Positions 1 through 8,714 of a stretch of DNA of 64,000 nucleotides are shown piece by piece. The translations under genes were made by a program, and so were the position numbers. The first letter of the stretch is position 1, and each line of letters starts with the position of its first letter. Below the pieces are notes generated by a model. That model worked only from the letters and a program-made list of their open reading frames with translations, did no database searches and was not told the DNA's origin. The stretch is from Caballeronia sordidicola (lineage in GTDB: Bacteria > Pseudomonadota > Gammaproteobacteria > Burkholderiales > Burkholderiaceae): assembly GCF_002220365.1 (NCBI RefSeq), contig NZ_MTHB01000123.1, forward strand, positions 124,001 through 188,000. The letters run 5' to 3'.

Positions 1-1110
1 AGCGTACTCGTGGCCGAGGAGATCACGTTCGCCACGCCATTCTGTTCGTTGCTGCATTTTGCGAAGGAAGGCGGACCTAAACAGCCACGGGTGCTTGTGA
101 TCGCACCCATGTCCGGCCACTTCGCCACGCTCCTGCGCGGCACGGTGCGCACCCTGCTGCCTGACCACGACGTCTACATCACCGACTGGATCAACCCTCG
201 CGACGTCTCGCTGGCGCAGGGCCGCTTTGGCTTTGATGAATACGTCCAGCATGTGATTGACTTTATCGTCGCGCTAGGACCCAACACCCACGTGCTGGCG
301 GTCTGCCAGCCGACCGTTGCCACTCTCGCGGCGGTGTCGCTGATGGCCGCAGACGATCATCCGCTGCAACCCGCCAGCATGACGCTGATGGCCGGGCCTA
401 TCGACACGCGTATCAATCCGACTTCGGTGAACGTGCTGGCGAAGAGCAAACCGCTTGAATGGTTCGAGCGGAACCTGATCAGTGCCGTGCCGTGGGGTTT
501 TGCGGGCGCAGGCCGGCGCGTTTATCCCGGCCACACCCAACTGATGGCATTCATGTCGATGAATCCGACACGTCATTTCGACGCGTTCGAAGACATGGTG
601 TATCAGCGCGCCAAGGGCGACCCCGCGAAGGCCGAGGCCATCCGCGTATTCTATGAAGAATACTTCGCGACCATGGATTTAACGGCCGAGTTTTATCTCG
701 AGACCGTCGACACCATCTTTCAACAGCATGCATTGCCGCTGCATGAACTGGAAGTACGCGGGCGCCACGTTGATCCGTCATTGATCCGGCGGACCGCGCT
801 GCTCACCGTTGAAGGCGAGCGCGACGATATCTGCGCGGTCGGCCAGACGCTTGCCGCGCAGGAACTGTGCAACAAATTGCGCCCCTACATGAAGACCCAC
901 CATGTGCAAACAGGTGTCGGCCACTATGGCGTGTTCAATGGCAAGCGTTGGGAGCGCCATATCTATCCGCGCGTGCGCGCAATGATTCACGACAACGAGC
1001 CAAGCCCGATTGTCATCAACGCGCGTGCGCAGCCTTTGCAATCATTGGCGCCGCTCACACGCCCTGTCGCACCACGCATGGATGTGAATGTGCAGTCCGA
1101 AGGGCCTTGA
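1..1110 (+). CDS. phaZ: Intracellular polyhydroxyalkanoate depolymerase, 3' part
   Basis: The reading frame is open to the first base of the window, so the N-terminus (about 50-100 residues in homologues) lies outside; the GTG at position 10 is probably internal. The protein is an alpha/beta-hydrolase of the PhaZ depolymerase family, which degrades stored poly-3-hydroxybutyrate granules in the cytoplasm. The lipase-box equivalent is VCQPT, with the catalytic cysteine about 99 residues after that GTG. Family blocks PMSGHFATLLRGTVRTLLPD, a DVYITDW segment, GPIDTR, a YPG motif and the late GVGHYGVFNGKRW with its catalytic His are all present. It converges on the cupin gene with 33 bp between stops. 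It links to the phasin and acyl-CoA genes near 43-49 kb only by topic. Family assignment is firm; the missing start is the only limitation. Confidence 0.9.
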   Translation, partial: SVLVAEEITFATPFCSLLHFAKEGGPKQPRVLVIAPMSGHFATLLRGTVRTLLPDHDVYITDWINPRDVSLAQGRFGFDEYVQHVIDFIVALGPNTHVLAVCQPTVATLAAVSLMAADDHPLQPASMTLMAGPIDTRINPTSVNVLAKSKPLEWFERNLISAVPWGFAGAGRRVYPGHTQLMAFMSMNPTRHFDAFEDMVYQRAKGDPAKAEAIRVFYEEYFATMDLTAEFYLETVDTIFQQHALPLHELEVRGRHVDPSLIRRTALLTVEGERDDICAVGQTLAAQELCNKLRPYMKTHHVQTGVGHYGVFNGKRWERHIYPRVRAMIHDNEPSPIVINARAQPLQSLAPLTRPVAPRMDVNVQSEGP

Positions 1111-1143
1111 TATGCTGGTCGAGAACGCCGCCTCAGCCGCATT

Positions 1144-1590
1144 TCAAGCAGGTTGCCGGCTCTGCCACGGCGTGAAAGCGGGAACCTCGCATGGCCCCTT
1201 TGCGTCGATGGTAGTGAAGTTGGCAGGCCCGACTATCTCCAGATACTCCATGTCCTCGGAATAATCGAAGAGGTAATGCACGATCCCCGGTGCCTGATGC
1301 ACGCAGTCGCCGGTCGCGACCAGTGTCTCTTTGTCGCCGTACATGAAGCGCGCCCAGCCCTTGAGCATGATCACAATGTGGAATTCAGCCTCATGACGGT
1401 GCCATCCCGTGCCTTGCTCTGGTGCATTATTGGCTTTCACGAGTTGCGCGATCACCTTGCCGCCAGTCGCTTCTGCGATGCCTAAATCACGATAAAGAAA
1501 AAAATCGCGCAACCCCTGATCTTCATAAGGGGTGTCTTGTGGCCGGATATGCGAAAAGCGAGTGGCAAGTTCGAACGTTTCAGATGACAT
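1144..1590 (-). CDS. Single-domain cupin protein
   Basis: A 148-residue small cupin. The metal-binding signature is visible as GWHRHEAEFHIVIMLKG (HxH...E) followed by a second block with GDCVHQAPGIVHYL, which carries the second-motif His. The fold is a six-stranded beta barrel; the substrate cannot be told from sequence. I chose the ATG at 1590 because GGAG lies about 8 nt upstream and the fold starts soon after; an upstream in-frame start at 1722 would add 44 residues of low-quality sequence. It is monocistronic and convergent with phaZ. It could be a small-molecule-binding protein or an isomerase/dioxygenase-type cupin; no neighbour settles this. Confidence 0.75.
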   Translation of the reverse strand: MSSETFELATRFSHIRPQDTPYEDQGLRDFFLYRDLGIAEATGGKVIAQLVKANNAPEQGTGWHRHEAEFHIVIMLKGWARFMYGDKETLVATGDCVHQAPGIVHYLFDYSEDMEYLEIVGPANFTTIDAKGPCEVPAFTPWQSRQPA

Positions 1591-1911
1591 GGGCACGCTC
1601 CGGTTGGGCAGCAAAATTGTCGAATGAAAAGGGCTAGCCACTTTGCTATGCATCAAGCGTTCCAACTTTACCGGTTCAATGAAACGGCAATCAGATGACT
1701 TATTACGGTCTTCCCTGGACAAAAGCTAGGGCCTGCGCTCGCGAAAAAGTGGCATTTAAAAAGCACATTCACTCACTGGCAATTCGCGCGCAAACTCCAT
1801 CAAAGACATTGCCCATAAACGAGCGTGTGTTGCTAAACTTGGTTCCGTAGCGTTTCGTGCCGGGTTGCAGCGCGAGCCATCCTGGGTACGTTCACTGGAG
1901 AGATCGACACC

Positions 1912-2196
1912 ATGTCCTACATCAGCGTCGAGATCAGAGACTACGATGAATCGCGAAAAGTGGTCACCGTCGCGTTCAGTGAAAAATGGCCCGTCACACT
2001 GTCCTCTGCCGTCATAGCCGAGTTGACCCTTGAAGACTGCGACACCATCGGCCGCGACGGCGAGTTGGTCGAAGCAGTTCTGACCGATGACGAAGCCTGC
2101 GTCCTCAAGATGCTGTTCGAAGACGAGGGCACCATTGAAGACTTTCTCGCCAATCCCTCCAGGCTAATCGGTTGCACAAGCGAACTCGACGAATAA
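1912..2196 (+). CDS. Conserved-type small acidic protein, function unknown
   Basis: A 94-residue acidic soluble protein without signal peptide or membrane segment. It has a beta-rich N-terminal half (SYISVEIRDYDES..VVTVAF) and an acidic C-terminus (FEDEGTIEDFLANP..ELDE). The start follows GGAGAGATCGACACC, a usable ribosome site. Codon use looks like the neighbours and the frame on the opposite strand reads poorly, which supports a real gene. I do not recognise a family. It stands alone between a divergent cupin gene and the SDR gene. The 188 bp upstream probably carries its promoter. Confidence 0.55.
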   Translation: MSYISVEIRDYDESRKVVTVAFSEKWPVTLSSAVIAELTLEDCDTIGRDGELVEAVLTDDEACVLKMLFEDEGTIEDFLANPSRLIGCTSELDE

Positions 2197-2356
2197 GCCA
2201 ATTGCGCTTAGAAAGAGCGAGCTTTATCTCACGACCCGCAAAAGACCTGACTGGTCAACGACCCTGTTTTGCACGTTCAGGCAAGAACGCGCGAGGATCG
2301 GTCTATCGCGCAAGCATCGCATCATGGTTCCATGAGGCTTGATCAGCAAGGAGCCA

Positions 2357-3202
2357 ATGATGCAGAAAACATGGTTTATCACAGGCGCAAGCCGCGGCCT
2401 TGGAGCGCTTATTGCCAAGGCCGCGATCCGGGCAGGAGATCGGGTCGTCGCCACGGGGCGCAAGCGCGAAGATATCGTCAAGAGCCTGGGGCAGGACAAC
2501 GACCAACTGCTTAACATCGCGCTGGACGTGACGGACGCACCCCAGGCGCACGCAGCGGTTGAAGCCGCCGTGTCGCGATTCGGCGGTGTCGACGTACTCG
2601 TGAACAACGCGGGATACGGCCATCTGGGATTCTTCGAAGAGAACACGATCGAGGACGTGCAAGCCCAGTTCGCCACCAACCTGTTCGGCGTTTTCAACGT
2701 GACGTGGGCTGCACTGCCCGTCATGCGCTCCGCTCGGCACGGACGCATCTTCAACATCTCGTCGCTTGCCGGTATCCTCGGTGCGGAAGTGGGCTCGCTT
2801 TACTGCGCCAGCAAGTTTGCGCTCGAAGGTTTCTCCGAGTCCCTGGCGAAGGAAGTTGCACCGTTCGGTCTCTTCGTGACGATTGTCGAGCCCGGTCCTT
2901 TCCGTACCGACTTCCTCACCAGCGAATCGCTTCGGTTAGGGAAAAAATTGGTGGCCGACTACGATGACCGGCGCGAGCGGTTGCGCTTGTCCTTCGAACA
3001 ACGCAGTGGCCAGCAACCGGGCGATCCTGTGAAGCTCGCACAAGCACTAGTTGATCTGGCAAACGAGGCCGAACCGCCGATGCGTTTTGCCGCCGGATCG
3101 ATTGCCGTCAATGCAGCGGACGCAAAACTCGCCGGCATGCAAGCCGAGCTCAATCGCTGGCGCGCGCTTTCGGTCGCGACTGACGGTGACTACGCCGCCT
3201 AG
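2357..3202 (+). CDS. Short-chain dehydrogenase/reductase (SDR)
   Basis: A 281-residue classical SDR. The cofactor motif TGASRGLG lies at residues 8-15, NNAGYG follows in the middle, and the catalytic Ser / Tyr-xxx-Lys are seen in NISSLAG and YCASKFALEG, so an NAD(P)(H)-dependent oxidoreductase is expected. The C-terminal part (VEPGPFRTDF..SESL) resembles the SDRs often annotated as oxidoreductase of the short-chain 3-oxoacyl reductase type. The start at 2357 (ATGATG) was chosen because AAGGAG sits 3-8 nt upstream; the frame extends six codons further to 2339. The substrate is unknown and no operon partner is adjacent. Confidence 0.85.
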   Translation: MMQKTWFITGASRGLGALIAKAAIRAGDRVVATGRKREDIVKSLGQDNDQLLNIALDVTDAPQAHAAVEAAVSRFGGVDVLVNNAGYGHLGFFEENTIEDVQAQFATNLFGVFNVTWAALPVMRSARHGRIFNISSLAGILGAEVGSLYCASKFALEGFSESLAKEVAPFGLFVTIVEPGPFRTDFLTSESLRLGKKLVADYDDRRERLRLSFEQRSGQQPGDPVKLAQALVDLANEAEPPMRFAAGSIAVNAADAKLAGMQAELNRWRALSVATDGDYAA

Positions 3203-3473
3203 CGGTTTCATCTGCCTGGATTACGTCAGCGTCACATCGAGCGGGCGCTGAGCGGCCGGTGCCGGCCTCGCCTCTATCGCTCATGAAGAGCTTCGGCGCG
3301 GCGATTCAATTCGCCTGCTGCCGTCTCAAACACCCTATTCCACCGCCGCGGACAAAATCGTGGTCTCCTGTCGTTTCGCGTCGCGAGCGCTCAGCCTGCG
3401 CGTCCGCTGGCCCTGACGCCGGAATTTTTCCTGCCGCCCACAATATTCCCGATCGTGAAACGTCTTCACCTGT

Positions 3474-4073
3474 ATGGAACAGCCGCCGCCCACGAACCCG
3501 ATGATCGATAGAGATAGCGACATCACCGCAACCGTCTTGCGTGAGCGGACGAAACTCGGGAACTTCATCCGGCGTCGCGTGCGTGATCCAAGCGACGCCG
3601 AAGACATCCTGCAGGACGTACTCCACGAGTTCGTGCAGGCGTACCGGCTTCCCGAACCGATTGAACAAGTCAGCGCCTGGCTGTTTCGCGTGGCGCGTAA
3701 CCGCATCATCGACCGCTTCCGAAAGAAGAAAGAGCAGCCGCTGAGCGAGATGGCCGGGACCAGCGCGACCAGCGATCACGCTGATGCCGTCGACGACGAA
3801 TACCGGCTGGATCTGGCGCTGCCTGCACACGATGCCGGGCCGGAAGCCGCCTATGCCCGGTCGGTGCTCTTGGCGGCCCTGCAACACGCGCTCGACGAAC
3901 TGCCGGAAAACCAGCGCGAGATTTTCGTGGCCCACGAGATCGAGGGACGCAGCTTCAAGGAATTGGCTTCGGAGAGCGGCGTGGCTTTGAACACGCTGCT
4001 GGCGCGCAAGCGTTATGCGGTGCTGCATCTGCGCGCCCGCTTGCAAGCCGTCTATGACGAACTGGATATTTAA
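3474..4073 (+). CDS. ECF-type RNA polymerase sigma factor
   Basis: A 199-residue group-4 sigma-70 protein. Region 2 is clear (RRRVRDPSDAEDILQDVLHE and the ..WLFRVARNRIIDRFRK helix), as is region 4 (ELPENQREIFVAHEIEGRS..LNTLLARKRYAV). It directs RNA polymerase to a special promoter set. It is followed 12 bp later by a small membrane-protein gene and then a ferredoxin gene that overlaps it, so the three form one operon. No recognisable anti-sigma domain (zinc-binding or RsiW type) is present, but the membrane protein is the only candidate for that role. An alternative ATG at 3501 is possible. Upstream, GGAATT at 3421 begins a run resembling an ECF -35 element, which is weak evidence for self-regulation. 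Confidence 0.88.
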   Translation: MEQPPPTNPMIDRDSDITATVLRERTKLGNFIRRRVRDPSDAEDILQDVLHEFVQAYRLPEPIEQVSAWLFRVARNRIIDRFRKKKEQPLSEMAGTSATSDHADAVDDEYRLDLALPAHDAGPEAAYARSVLLAALQHALDELPENQREIFVAHEIEGRSFKELASESGVALNTLLARKRYAVLHLRARLQAVYDELDI

Positions 4074-4085
4074 AGGAGAAGGTAG

Positions 4086-4406
4086 ATGAGATTCAGACTG
4101 AGGTTCCTCGGCAAGGCGCTGCTGGTGATCGTGGGCATTGCGGTGTTCGGATGGATGGTGATGACCTTATGGAACTGGGTGGTCCCTGCGCTGTTCGTCG
4201 GCGCGCGCGCGATCGATTTTGCCCATGCGCTGGGCCTCTTGATCCTGAGCCGGATCTTGTTCGGCGGATTCCGGGGCCATGGCGGCTGGCGTGGGGGGCG
4301 GCAGTGGCGCCGGTGGGAACAGATGACACCGGAGGAGCGGGAGAAGTTTCAGAAGGGCATGCGCTGCGGCCGCGGCCGCGGCAAGCCGCAAGAGGATGCG
4401 GTATGA
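4086..4406 (+). CDS. Small membrane protein encoded with the sigma factor
   Basis: A 106-residue protein with two predicted membrane segments (about residues 9-32 and 36-60), a glycine/arginine-rich stretch (GGFRGHGGWRGGRQWRR) and a charged C-terminal tail starting MTPEEREKF, a phrase also seen in small periplasmic metal-response or chaperone-type proteins. AAGGAGAAGGTAG precedes the ATG, giving a strong ribosome site. The gene begins 12 bp after the sigma gene and its stop overlaps the ferredoxin ATG (ATGA). Position suggests a partner or sensor for the sigma factor, but no anti-sigma motif is visible. Real gene likely; function is not known. Confidence 0.7.
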   Translation: MRFRLRFLGKALLVIVGIAVFGWMVMTLWNWVVPALFVGARAIDFAHALGLLILSRILFGGFRGHGGWRGGRQWRRWEQMTPEEREKFQKGMRCGRGRGKPQEDAV

Positions 4407-4699
4407 GCAATACGCCGGCATCCGCATGCAAGCAGGCACCGGGCGTGATCGTGCCCGTTGTGAACTTCAACCGGTGCGAGGGCAAGGCCGATTGCGCAGT
4501 CGTGTGTCCCGAGAATGTTTTCGACATCCGCCGGATCGACACCGCCGACTATCAGCGCTTGGGGACGATGCAGAAATTCAAGCTCCGGGTGCACGGCATG
4601 AAGGTCGCATACACGCCGAACGCCGATGCGTGCCGGGCATGCGGTTTATGCGTGAGCGCGTGTCCCGAACGAGCCATTACCTTGGCCCGGATGAGTTGA
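4403..4699 (+). CDS. Two-cluster ferredoxin with an altered first cysteine motif
   Basis: A 98-residue bacterial-type ferredoxin. The second binding motif is complete: C77-x2-C80-x2-C83-x3-C87-P. The first reads C25-x5-C31-x3-C35-P: the expected middle cysteine position holds Lys28. That pattern suggests one [4Fe-4S] and one [3Fe-4S] cluster, as in seven-iron ferredoxins, although those usually have another residue there. A roughly 40-residue insertion separates the motifs. It starts inside the stop codon of the membrane-protein gene (ATGA overlap), implying translational coupling. Expected role: soluble electron carrier, partner unknown. A sigma-factor operon ending in a ferredoxin suggests a redox-linked response; that is inference. 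Confidence 0.85.
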   Translation: MSNTPASACKQAPGVIVPVVNFNRCEGKADCAVVCPENVFDIRRIDTADYQRLGTMQKFKLRVHGMKVAYTPNADACRACGLCVSACPERAITLARMS

Positions 4700-5099
4700 C
4701 GGCGCCCCCGCTGACGCGGCCAAGCGAATGGTCCTGATCGCGTCGGCGCCGGGCATTTTCCGGCCGAGCGGAGCCGGTACTAAGGCGACGCTCAAGATTT
4801 TCGCCGATTTAATCGCGAATGCCGCTGTTAGCGGTGTAATGCGGTCGCAAGCGGCGGCCCAAGCAATCGGCGTAGCAATTTAGTCTTTAGATTTAGGCGC
4901 TTAAGCGGATCAGCGGGGTGCCCCGAAACGCCCCACCGCCCTTCGCGACAGCATCGAAAACCCTCGATTTGAGGGTTGCGGCGCGAAACGGCGGGCCGGT
5001 TCAGCCCTCTTGAAAGCAAAATCAGGCAAAATTCGATGGTTAACCCCGGTCGTTGACGCAGCCGGCGGCGCCCCCAACCCATTTTTCTTGAGATAAGCG
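4700..5099. other. Intergenic region before icd with a hairpin
   Basis: 400 bp without a convincing gene. A perfect 7-bp stem with a 5-nt loop (AACCCTC / GAGGGTT, 4959-4977) lies about 120 bp upstream of the icd start. It is not followed by a T-run, so it may be an attenuator, an RNA structure or a binding site rather than a simple terminator. The promoter of icd must lie here; no clear -35/-10 pair was chosen. Confidence 0.5.
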
Positions 5100-7337
5100 A
5101 TGAGTACCGAGCAACCTACCATCATCTACACCCTCACCGACGAGGCCCCGCTGCTGGCGACGAGCTCCTTCCTGCCCATCATCCGGACGTTCACCGCGCC
5201 GGCAGGAATCCGCGTCACCACCAGCGACATCTCGGTCGCCGGCCGCATCCTGGGCGAGTTCCCGGAATTCCTGACCGAAGAGCAACGGGTGCCGGACAAC
5301 CTGGCCGAACTGGGCCGCCTGACGCTGCTGCCCGAAACCAACATCATCAAGCTACCCAACATCAGCGCATCCCAGCACCAGTTGATCGGCGCGATCAAGG
5401 AACTGCAGGGCAAGGGCTACAAGATCCCGGATTTCCCTGAGGAACCGAAGACCGACGCTGAGAAGGCGATCCGCCAGCGTTATTCCAAGTGCCTGGGCAG
5501 CGCCGTCAACCCGGTGCTGCGTGAAGGTAACTCGGACCGCCGCGCGCCTGCCGCCGTCAAGAACTACGCTCGCAAGAACCCGCACAGCATGGGCGAGTGG
5601 AGCATGGCTTCGCGCACCCACGTGGCGCACATGAAGCATGGCGACTTCTATCACGGCGAAAAGTCCATGACCGTGGACAAGGCTCGCGACGTGAAGATGG
5701 AACTGCTTACGCAAAGCGGCAAGACCATTGTGCTCAAGCCGAAGGTGTCGTTGCTGGACGGCGAGATCATCGACAGCATGTTCATGAGCAAGAAGGCGCT
5801 GTGTGACTTCTACGAAGAACAGATGGAAGACGCGCGCAAGACCGGCGTGATGTTCTCGTTGCACGTGAAGGCCACGATGATGAAGGTCTCGCACCCCATC
5901 GTCTTCGGTCATGCCGTGAAGATCTTCTACAAGGAAGCCTTTGAGAAGCACGGCAAGCTGTTCGACGAACTGGGCGTGAACGTCAACAACGGCCTCGTCA
6001 ACCTGTACGACAAGCTGGAAAGCCTGCCGACTTCCAAGCGCGAAGAGATCATCCGCGACATGCATGCGTGCCACGAGCATCGTCCGGAACTGGCGATGGT
6101 GGATTCCGCCAAGGGCATCTCGAACCTGCATGCGCCCAACGACATCATCGTGGATGCATCGATGCCGGCCATGATTCGCATTGGCGGCAAGATGTGGGGC
6201 GCCGACGGCCGTCCGAAGGACACGAAGGCCGTGATTCCTGAAAGCACGTTTGCGCGGATCTATCAGGAAATCATCAACTTCTGCAAGACCAACGGCAACT
6301 TCGACCCGGTCACGATGGGCACGGTGCCCAACGTCGGGCTGATGGCGCAGCAGGCCGAGGAATACGGCTCGCACGACAAGACCTTCGAAGTGTTGGAAGC
6401 GGGCGAAGCGCGCATTGTCGACATCGCCACGGGTGAAGTGCTGCTGACGCAAAACGTGGAAGAAGGCGACATCTGGCGCATGTGCCAGGTCAAGGATGCG
6501 CCGATCCGCGACTGGGTGAAGCTGGCCGTCACGCGTGCCCGCAACTCGGGCATGCCGGCTATTTTCTGGCTGGACCCGTACCGTCCGCACGAAGCCGAAG
6601 TGATCAAGAAGGTCGAGACGTACTTGAAGGATCACGACACCAAGGGCCTGGACATCCAGATCATGTCGCAAGTGCGCGCGATGCGTTACACGCTGGAGCG
6701 TGTCATCCGAGGGCTGGACACGATCTCTGTCACGGGCAACATCCTGCGTGACTACCTGACCGACCTTTTCCCGATCATGGAGCTGGGTACCAGCGCCAAG
6801 ATGCTTTCCATTGTTCCGTTGATGGCTGGCGGCGGCATGTACGAAACCGGCGCGGGCGGTTCTGCTCCGAAGCACGTCAAGCAACTGGTTGAAGAGAACC
6901 ATTTGCGCTGGGATTCGCTGGGTGAATTCCTGGCGCTGGCGGTGTCGCTGGAGGATTTGGGCATCAAGACCGGCAATACGCGGGCCAAGGTCCTGGCTAA
7001 GACGCTGGATGCCGCCACGGGACAACTGCTGGAGAACAACAAGAACCCGTCGCCCAAGACTGGACAACTGGACAACCGCGGTAGCCAGTTCTATCTCGCG
7101 ATGTACTGGGCCCAGGAACTGGCAGCGCAAACGGAAGATGCAGCCTTGGCCGCTCAGTTCGCGCCGTTGGCGAAGCGACTGACGGCGGACGAGAAGACCA
7201 TCGTGGATGAGTTGTCAGCGGTTCAGGGTGAGGCGGCGGACATTGGCGGCTATTACAAGCCTGACTTCGAGAAGCTGGAGTCGGTGATGCGTCCCAGCAA
7301 GACGCTGAACGCTGCGCTGGCGGCAGCTCAGGCTTGA
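5100..7337 (+). CDS. icd: Monomeric NADP-dependent isocitrate dehydrogenase
   Basis: A 745-residue protein of the monomeric IDH family (usual length about 740). It oxidises isocitrate to 2-oxoglutarate and CO2 with NADP+ in the TCA cycle. The sequence begins with the family's STEQPTIIYTLTDEAPLLAT block and continues through NPVLREGNSDRRAP (substrate-binding Ser/Asn/Arg region), a long KATMMKVSHPIVFGH stretch, and GNILRDYLTDLFPIMELGTS. All family blocks are present without gaps, so it should be active. The start follows GAGATAAGCG. Monocistronic, ending in a strong hairpin at 7366-7397. This single-subunit enzyme is unrelated in sequence to the dimeric E. coli Icd. Confidence 0.97.
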   Translation: MSTEQPTIIYTLTDEAPLLATSSFLPIIRTFTAPAGIRVTTSDISVAGRILGEFPEFLTEEQRVPDNLAELGRLTLLPETNIIKLPNISASQHQLIGAIKELQGKGYKIPDFPEEPKTDAEKAIRQRYSKCLGSAVNPVLREGNSDRRAPAAVKNYARKNPHSMGEWSMASRTHVAHMKHGDFYHGEKSMTVDKARDVKMELLTQSGKTIVLKPKVSLLDGEIIDSMFMSKKALCDFYEEQMEDARKTGVMFSLHVKATMMKVSHPIVFGHAVKIFYKEAFEKHGKLFDELGVNVNNGLVNLYDKLESLPTSKREEIIRDMHACHEHRPELAMVDSAKGISNLHAPNDIIVDASMPAMIRIGGKMWGADGRPKDTKAVIPESTFARIYQEIINFCKTNGNFDPVTMGTVPNVGLMAQQAEEYGSHDKTFEVLEAGEARIVDIATGEVLLTQNVEEGDIWRMCQVKDAPIRDWVKLAVTRARNSGMPAIFWLDPYRPHEAEVIKKVETYLKDHDTKGLDIQIMSQVRAMRYTLERVIRGLDTISVTGNILRDYLTDLFPIMELGTSAKMLSIVPLMAGGGMYETGAGGSAPKHVKQLVEENHLRWDSLGEFLALAVSLEDLGIKTGNTRAKVLAKTLDAATGQLLENNKNPSPKTGQLDNRGSQFYLAMYWAQELAAQTEDAALAAQFAPLAKRLTADEKTIVDELSAVQGEAADIGGYYKPDFEKLESVMRPSKTLNAALAAAQA

Positions 7338-7365
7338 GGCGTTTCATTGGCTTGTAGCCTATGAT

Positions 7366-7397
7366 CGCTTTCTTCCGGTTTCGGCCGGAAGAAAGCG
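7366..7397 (+). terminator. Terminator-like hairpin after icd
   Basis: A perfect 13-bp stem (CGCTTTCTTCCGG with its complement) around a 6-nt loop TTTCGG starts 28 bp after the icd stop. A short T-rich run (TTTTT) follows about 15 nt later. The stability and place fit transcription termination of icd, perhaps in both directions. Confidence 0.75.
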
Positions 7398-7535
7398 CCA
7401 GCAGCGTAGATTTTTGCGGGTATTGGCACGGCTAGTTCAACAGGATTTTCCGGGCCGGTTTTCGTCCAATTTAGTTTGTATCACTATCTATTATTTGGCG
7501 GCCGGGCAACTCCTCATCCCCAGCCGATCTTCCTA

Positions 7536-8231
7536 CTACAACGCCAGACTGCCCATCTCTCCATAAGCACGATTCAACCACACCTTGACGCGCTGTCGCT
7601 CCAGCAAACCAAGCCCGGAAGCTGCTCGATCCGGGTGATTCACGGCAGCCCAAAAACTGACACCATGTTGATCGATTTTCTGCATCGTGGTATCGGGCAA
7701 GCGCCTCAGGCTGATCACACTGGCGCCCAGCGCTTCGGCCCGGGCGAGTTCCCCTGACGCTTCCAGAATCTCGAAGCGATCCCCGCGAACCTCATTCAGG
7801 ACGATGACCAGCTTGATCCGTCCGCCGAACTGATCGAGCCACTGCCGCAGCAGGTCGACCGAATCGCGCCCGGCGTCCATGACGTGCCACCAGGTCAGCG
7901 TCAGCCCATGCTCTTGCGAGAGACCAATAACATCCGCGTCGTCGAGCCATTTCCCGAGAGACTGCTGCGTCTGCGCAGCAAGATCAACCAGGATGCGCCG
8001 CTGAGGATCCTCAAGCGCATGTTCAATGATGGGGTCCAGGCTATCGTGACGATCAAGCACGGCCGGTGCAGCAAAATCCGCATAGAAGCGCAATAACGCG
8101 CCGTGCGATTTGTCGGTGTCGAAACCCGTGAACGGGATGCTCCGATCAACAAAATACTGGGCTAATACGCGGGCGACGAGCGATTTGCCGACGCCTCCTT
8201 TTTCGCCACCGATGAAGTGGATGTAGCTCAT
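7536..8231 (-). CDS. Orphan ParA/MinD-like P-loop ATPase
   Basis: A 231-residue protein with the deviant Walker A box KGGVGKS at residues 11-17 (signature lysine K11), a switch I-like FDTDKSHGALL and a Walker B-like RRILVDLAAQTQ. These place it in the SIMIBI class with ParA/MinD and cobyrinate-synthase-like ATPases. There is no N-terminal HTH and no adjacent parB, parS, fli, min or nitrogenase gene, so plasmid or chromosome partition is not indicated. Start chosen at 8231, immediately before the P-loop strand; AAAGGA lies about 10 nt upstream. Similar stand-alone ATPases occur in beta-proteobacteria, some annotated as mobilisation or cobyrinic-acid proteins. Its target is unknown. Confidence 0.8.
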   Translation of the reverse strand: MSYIHFIGGEKGGVGKSLVARVLAQYFVDRSIPFTGFDTDKSHGALLRFYADFAAPAVLDRHDSLDPIIEHALEDPQRRILVDLAAQTQQSLGKWLDDADVIGLSQEHGLTLTWWHVMDAGRDSVDLLRQWLDQFGGRIKLVIVLNEVRGDRFEILEASGELARAEALGASVISLRRLPDTTMQKIDQHGVSFWAAVNHPDRAASGLGLLERQRVKVWLNRAYGEMGSLAL

Positions 8232-8714
8232 TGCTGCGGATCCTTTGTCGAGGAGCGGGCTGGGTGGAGACAAGAATATCGCGTTTCGATGACGTAACAG
8301 CGACTTGGGTAACAGCGGCTTAGGCTACACGGAAAAGAAATGAGTGACAGCAGCACGCTGTACTCTCGCATGGATTTGTTAAATCGGACGGAAGCTGAGC
8401 TTGGGGCGGGCCATGAGTGACGCGAGCGCGCCCGACCTGGCAAGACAGCAAATGGAACGCATGCCCGCGCCTCTGAATAGAGCAGCCAATGTGTCGCGAA
8501 CCAAGGGAAATCATCTGCGATTGAATTCTCCCCGACAACAGTTCCAAGGTTCCGACTAGATCGCTCGCCGGTAATTTTGAAAGAAAACGGTCTAACGATC
8601 GTGTTTTGTCCGAGTAGACGATTCCGGCGGGCTGCGGTATGTTGAATCACCGGCTGCAATAAGTCGCCCTGTTTTAAGAATGTTAGGCAAGCGACCTGCT
8701 GCGAATCAACAAAA
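8232..8714. other. Intergenic region with a two-copy 15-bp tandem repeat
   Basis: 483 bp between divergent genes (ParA-like ATPase and diguanylate cyclase). Frames through it read as low-complexity shadows. Two adjacent near-identical 15-mers, GTAACAGCGACTTGG (8294-8308) and GTAACAGCGGCTTAG (8309-8323), lie 63-92 bp upstream of the ATPase start and could be binding sites. Nothing else stood out. Confidence 0.45.

Noticed and set aside
551..781. Overlapping antisense frames inside phaZ and many other genes
   Set aside because: They lie on the opposite strand or in other frames of well-recognised genes and have arginine/proline-rich composition typical of GC-rich shadows.
5352..7130. A 592-codon frame antisense to icd
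   Set aside because: Its length follows from the codon bias of icd on the other strand; the reading is a His/Arg/Val-rich shadow with no family, and icd itself is unmistakable.
7536..8231. Plasmid partition locus
   Set aside because: No ParB, no parS-like repeats and no replication initiator near the ParA-like gene.
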